Program-made: the position numbers and the translations under genes | Notes under the pieces: model-generated | Database searches by the model: none | The model's input: the letters and a program-made list of their open reading frames with translations, nothing else | What the model was told of the DNA's origin: nothing | DNA from: a virus | Length of the DNA: 39,843 nucleotides | Virus record (IMG/VR): IMGVR_UViG_3300020421_000060 | Span: 1 to 39,843 of that record | Reading direction: 5' to 3' (one strand) | In this document: in pieces, positions 37,501-39,843 of the stretch | How the letters are laid out: each line of letters opens with the position of its first letter | Numbering within the stretch: position 1 is the first letter of the stretch

Positions 37501-39843
37501 TGGAGATTGACCTAATGGTAGATAAACCTGATTACCTGTTAGTTGAGCAAGTTCCTGAGGTTCAATCTGTGGGTTACCACCAATACTGGTGATAGCATCC
37601 TGATATTGAATACCACCCCAATTTCCAGTACCAGCAGTGTCAACAGTACAATACTTAGATGAATTTGTTGCTACTCTATCAACAGTAACAATATCAACGT
37701 TGTTATTGAATAGGTTGTTACCTAAGATACCAGTAGCATGACTAATCTTCTCAGAACCAGATCTTGCTCTGTCTGCAGTAAAGGAGAATGATGCAAATCC
37801 ACCACACAATTTAACACTAGAGTTAAATCTTGCAGATGCATCAACAACTAGACTATTTCTAACTCTAGTTGTTCCACCCTGACCAGCAATGGTAATGTCA
37901 GAAGCATTAGTAGCAAAATCAAGTATATTAGTATTACTACTACCACCAAAGAAGTTAACAGTTCCAGCAGTTGTTGTTAAGTTTACTGTATCTTCAAGTT
38001 GTCTAGTAGTACCAAGTTGTACATCACCAGCAATCTTAAATGACTTAGTTCTTATCTGAGTATAAGATAATGTTTCATTGTTACCATATGCACCACCAAT
38101 TTCTACTTTAGAAATATTTGTGATTGGTGTATTTGGTGTAGTACCTAGATTAATATTACTGTGAAGACTGTTGCGACCAATATTAATATATTGATCACCA
38201 GTAACAGCATCAACTAGATTTAATGTAGCAACTTCAGTTCTTTGATTACCAATTGAAATGGTTGAAGCAAAGTCACCAACATTAAGTGTTCCTATGAATG
38301 TGTTATCACTTATAGCATTGAATGTTCCAGATGTCTCAGAAGTTCTGATTTCAGCTGTGGTTCCATCACCATTGACTTCAATGTCACGCTCAAATCTAAC
38401 ATCTTCAGTGAATCTTGAATCACCCTTAACAACTAATGCTCTGTCTAATTCAGCATCAGTTACATTAACACCAACCTTACCTTCATTATTACCACGAGAA
38501 GCTTCTGTAATTACTGATGTTTCAGTAGAAACACGTAATGCAGCGTAATCTGTGATAGTCTCACTATCTCCACCAACAACTAATGCATCATTAATTCTTG
38601 CCTTAGTACGTGAAGCATACTGTGTATATGTTAAGTAATCTGTTGTTCTACGTCCACTGATGTATACGTTACCAACAACATCTAAGTTAGCACGAGGATC
38701 AGTATTTGCATCTTCTACAAATGCATTCTTATATGCATCATGTGAAGATCTAACAATAGTGTTAATACCTAACTTGTATTCACCAATTGTTTCAGTTTCA
38801 GTTCTTAATGCCTCAGCACCTAGAACACCAACTTCCTTGAAGTTTGCATTAGAGAACTCAATAGTAGGAGAGTCACCACCAACAGGAGTTCCACTAATAA
38901 TATCTTCCCATGGTTGAGTATCCTGAGGAATCTGATCAATAACTTGGAAATGAACGTAATTATTTGATGGTGAGAATGGATCGCCAGGCTTAGCAGCGTA
39001 TACTGTCCAAGTTAAATTAATTCTAGTATCATAGTAGAAGTTCTTAACTCTGACCTGTGATGCAGATGTGATACCAATATCAGTGTTAGTAAGTGCAACG
39101 CCACTATTAAAGTCTCTGAATGAAAGTTTAACAACGTTGGTTCCATCAAACTCAATGTTATCAATGCTAAGGTTGTTAATAGATGAGAAGTAGTTTGCAA
39201 GTACCCAAGAAATGGATCCATTCTTACCAACTTCTTCACCTTTAAAGAGAACGTCACCTGGTGTCGTAAGAACTCCACCATAGTTGATAAACTGTTCTGT
39301 ACCAATTCTAGTTCCACCTTGAGCAATAAGAGGAGACTGATTAGGTGTAACGTTAGAAGCTATACCAGCAACTGTATGTGTCTGGAACTTATAAGATTGA
39401 CCTTTACCTCTAGCATTAAACTGGAATACAGCAGATCTGATAGTATTCTTACTGATTCTAATATCACCTTCAGTTGGTGGAGAGAATGCAGTTCTATCTA
39501 AACCTTCATCTTGCTCAATTTGGCCGAGATTATTTTCTGTACTATCTACGTTTGAACGTATGATTAGGGAATCCTTCTGCTGTGTAAAGTCACCATCTTG
39601 TACAGATACAACAATAGGAGATTCAAATGTATTAGGTAGTTGTCCATCTCCACCAATAACTGTAATATTCTGGTTGAATGTTACAGGGGTGTCAAATGTG
39701 GTAACTAGACCTCCAATTGTATCATCCTCATCACCATCATCTGTAAGTTCTGCTTTATCAATGAATGTTTCTTCACCAGTGATAGCATTGATTCTCTTAT
39801 TACCAATGTATAGATCACCTTGTGAGTTAATACCAGTGTAGAA
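34516..39843 (-). CDS. Giant virion structural protein (5' end outside window)
   Basis: The frame stays open from the right window edge to the stop at 34516 (1776 codons, N-terminus missing). Long beta-type repeats of the style 'GNVYISGRRTTDY', 'LVVGGDSETITDY', 'ALVVKGDSRFTEDV', and 'STISIGNQRTEVATLNL' suggest a long fibre-like or gp10-like baseplate component. The end is SSVQGWWLREV. I see no ATG in frame in the upper ~2 kb, so the true start must be outside; a TTG start near 37809 would be a mis-call. It directly precedes the collar protein genes. Structural role likely, exact part unknown. Confidence 0.7.
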   Translation of the reverse strand, partial: FYTGINSQGDLYIGNKRINAITGEETFIDKAELTDDGDEDDTIGGLVTTFDTPVTFNQNITVIGGDGQLPNTFESPIVVSVQDGDFTQQKDSLIIRSNVDSTENNLGQIEQDEGLDRTAFSPPTEGDIRISKNTIRSAVFQFNARGKGQSYKFQTHTVAGIASNVTPNQSPLIAQGGTRIGTEQFINYGGVLTTPGDVLFKGEEVGKNGSISWVLANYFSSINNLSIDNIEFDGTNVVKLSFRDFNSGVALTNTDIGITSASQVRVKNFYYDTRINLTWTVYAAKPGDPFSPSNNYVHFQVIDQIPQDTQPWEDIISGTPVGGDSPTIEFSNANFKEVGVLGAEALRTETETIGEYKLGINTIVRSSHDAYKNAFVEDANTDPRANLDVVGNVYISGRRTTDYLTYTQYASRTKARINDALVVGGDSETITDYAALRVSTETSVITEASRGNNEGKVGVNVTDAELDRALVVKGDSRFTEDVRFERDIEVNGDGTTAEIRTSETSGTFNAISDNTFIGTLNVGDFASTISIGNQRTEVATLNLVDAVTGDQYINIGRNSLHSNINLGTTPNTPITNISKVEIGGAYGNNETLSYTQIRTKSFKIAGDVQLGTTRQLEDTVNLTTTAGTVNFFGGSSNTNILDFATNASDITIAGQGGTTRVRNSLVVDASARFNSSVKLCGGFASFSFTADRARSGSEKISHATGILGNNLFNNNVDIVTVDRVATNSSKYCTVDTAGTGNWGGIQYQDAITSIGGNPQIEPQELAQLTGNQVYLPLGQSPVDENGDPWFKENDYIIVDSPEGVGENYTSLTMASETLGAITSGVTFLGVVGNVSIKADNPSPSGSTDGFNTGQNYIWFSEQGAGSSSSGSERSVAFAPVDGSNLGGAGPISRFEIDAIVGNNTNGGEYPDVTDPASAEHLELRYSLDAYNVGIASATWVLVGQIIPIQDLNTMAAGVTKFTLDIPVDAQQANVTFQLYQPSNTGVDNYGVTNVRYFSASNAGGLTHVEFLKIISTPRISTAPYYIIAEREPFGTFTGVRNDHPDGTAIYKCNVQFDATWTTDVIDNSGNTEDVYLAEFGGTIATNDYVIVSRSASITDVEPIVYDIGEIFQVKTTLTQTTKSFVVSSGCDGGASNDVFTINSVTGDTYIGGDLVINNNLDISGGCGSTDRGTFTGDLSIPAGAEWTFYITNISAVDIAKLSVNDLVSFESNFGTALTLPNTRITEIDADKVKVSKNIISTQNLTNVVFRAVVNEEFTIKNGNDQNTLYFDTCAATMEIGNQYRRLDISRVLPNTEATATSYARYEGNENNIRFYSYWEDPLSIQGNGPTTSLSANASTGAVPGSVYLQVDSLGEGTGAFAVDDLVRVNTASGGTGVWEIMKIASVDVAGKTLRCLPGEEGTTANAIANYVQSTTDVVRVLKHSKSSNLVDIDLRQRAGVDYLSAIIDNGTIVQQKLDYTNWVRLYDKTTGNSEFFLVNFALFGTVHTATMNELGQDGIIPFRRGDLTVNGELTSYGGGVNILDSVGQTSIVRVVNDDGHADHSGSIYFDAGVIGRGDIKLYSSFGPEEVLTIGNKVTFAVDVYGDAEISNSLTIRGTAAESPSKSAQFNLTNLGVNGANTFTINRDQSIDAFGLTNFYTKTGGRHSRYISTGSDVTDLNLKANVTYFVNVTDQSNLIVYLPETPTTGDEVRVVEVGGNLGYDTMLIVRALTPNTRVQGDSTGTTIGLSGTTPYNSGELVVQTANAGFTLVYLGGTDSQGTIVSSSVQGWWLREV

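Noticed and set aside
37807-37809. TTG as start of the 34516 gene
   Set aside because: The frame is open without stop to the window edge and the upstream sequence continues as protein-like; the start is outside the window.

Overview
The window looks like part of a T4-like cyanophage (marine cyanobacterial myovirus) genome. Evidence: baseplate wedge genes gp25 and gp6, purM and purC, a PsbN-like peptide, tail-collar fibre proteins and very large virion proteins, one of them with a YHYH domain. DNA is mostly AT-rich. About 12.1-17.2 kb looks clearly richer in G+C than the structural blocks (by eye). Every gene I can support is on the minus strand, so transcription runs from high to low coordinates.

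Layout in transcription order. (1) 39843-23778, late structural block: a large virion protein whose 5' end is outside the window, three consecutive tail-collar/HxH fibre proteins (466, 475 and 2169 aa, the last with poly-glycine tracts), a protein with a tail-fibre-assembly-like segment, and one unknown. (2) 23731-17449, many small, overlapping, mostly unknown early-type genes, including a PD-(D/E)XK nuclease-like protein, a second 2OG-Fe(II)-oxygenase-like protein and small CxxC proteins. (3) 17500-18072, eight exact TTTTCCACA sites (the cyanobacterial DnaA box) flanking a roughly 95-bp AT-rich tract: a candidate replication origin. (4) 17417-13195, single genes and short operons, including a HicA-like peptide and an H1-like basic protein. 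(5) 13017-9612, small proteins (lipoprotein, PsbN-like, membrane proteins, 2OG oxygenase). (6) 9619-7546, purM, purC and a mini SET-domain protein. (7) 7523-1, gp25, gp6 and a giant YHYH-domain virion protein that leaves the window at its 3' end.

The most interesting non-coding structure is a promoter module found nine times between 14.2 and 22.4 kb. A 16-bp dyad resembling CCAGTTTACAAACTGG lies exactly 34 nt (33 in two copies) upstream of a TATWWT -10 box, with no recognisable -35 box. The next start codon is usually 24-28 nt further on. This suggests a phage regulon run by an upstream-binding, probably dimeric activator. One copy fires into the DnaA-box/AT-rich region, which recalls T4 origins (promoter plus unwinding element). 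Other blocks use different signals: near-consensus sigma70 promoters at 23753-23781 and 20730-20758, and T4-late-like ATAAATA boxes before gp25 and before fibre genes.

Many small genes are shorter than 60 codons and are joined by ATGA or TGATG overlaps. I called them by reading the minus strand directly. Functions are given only where motifs are visible.
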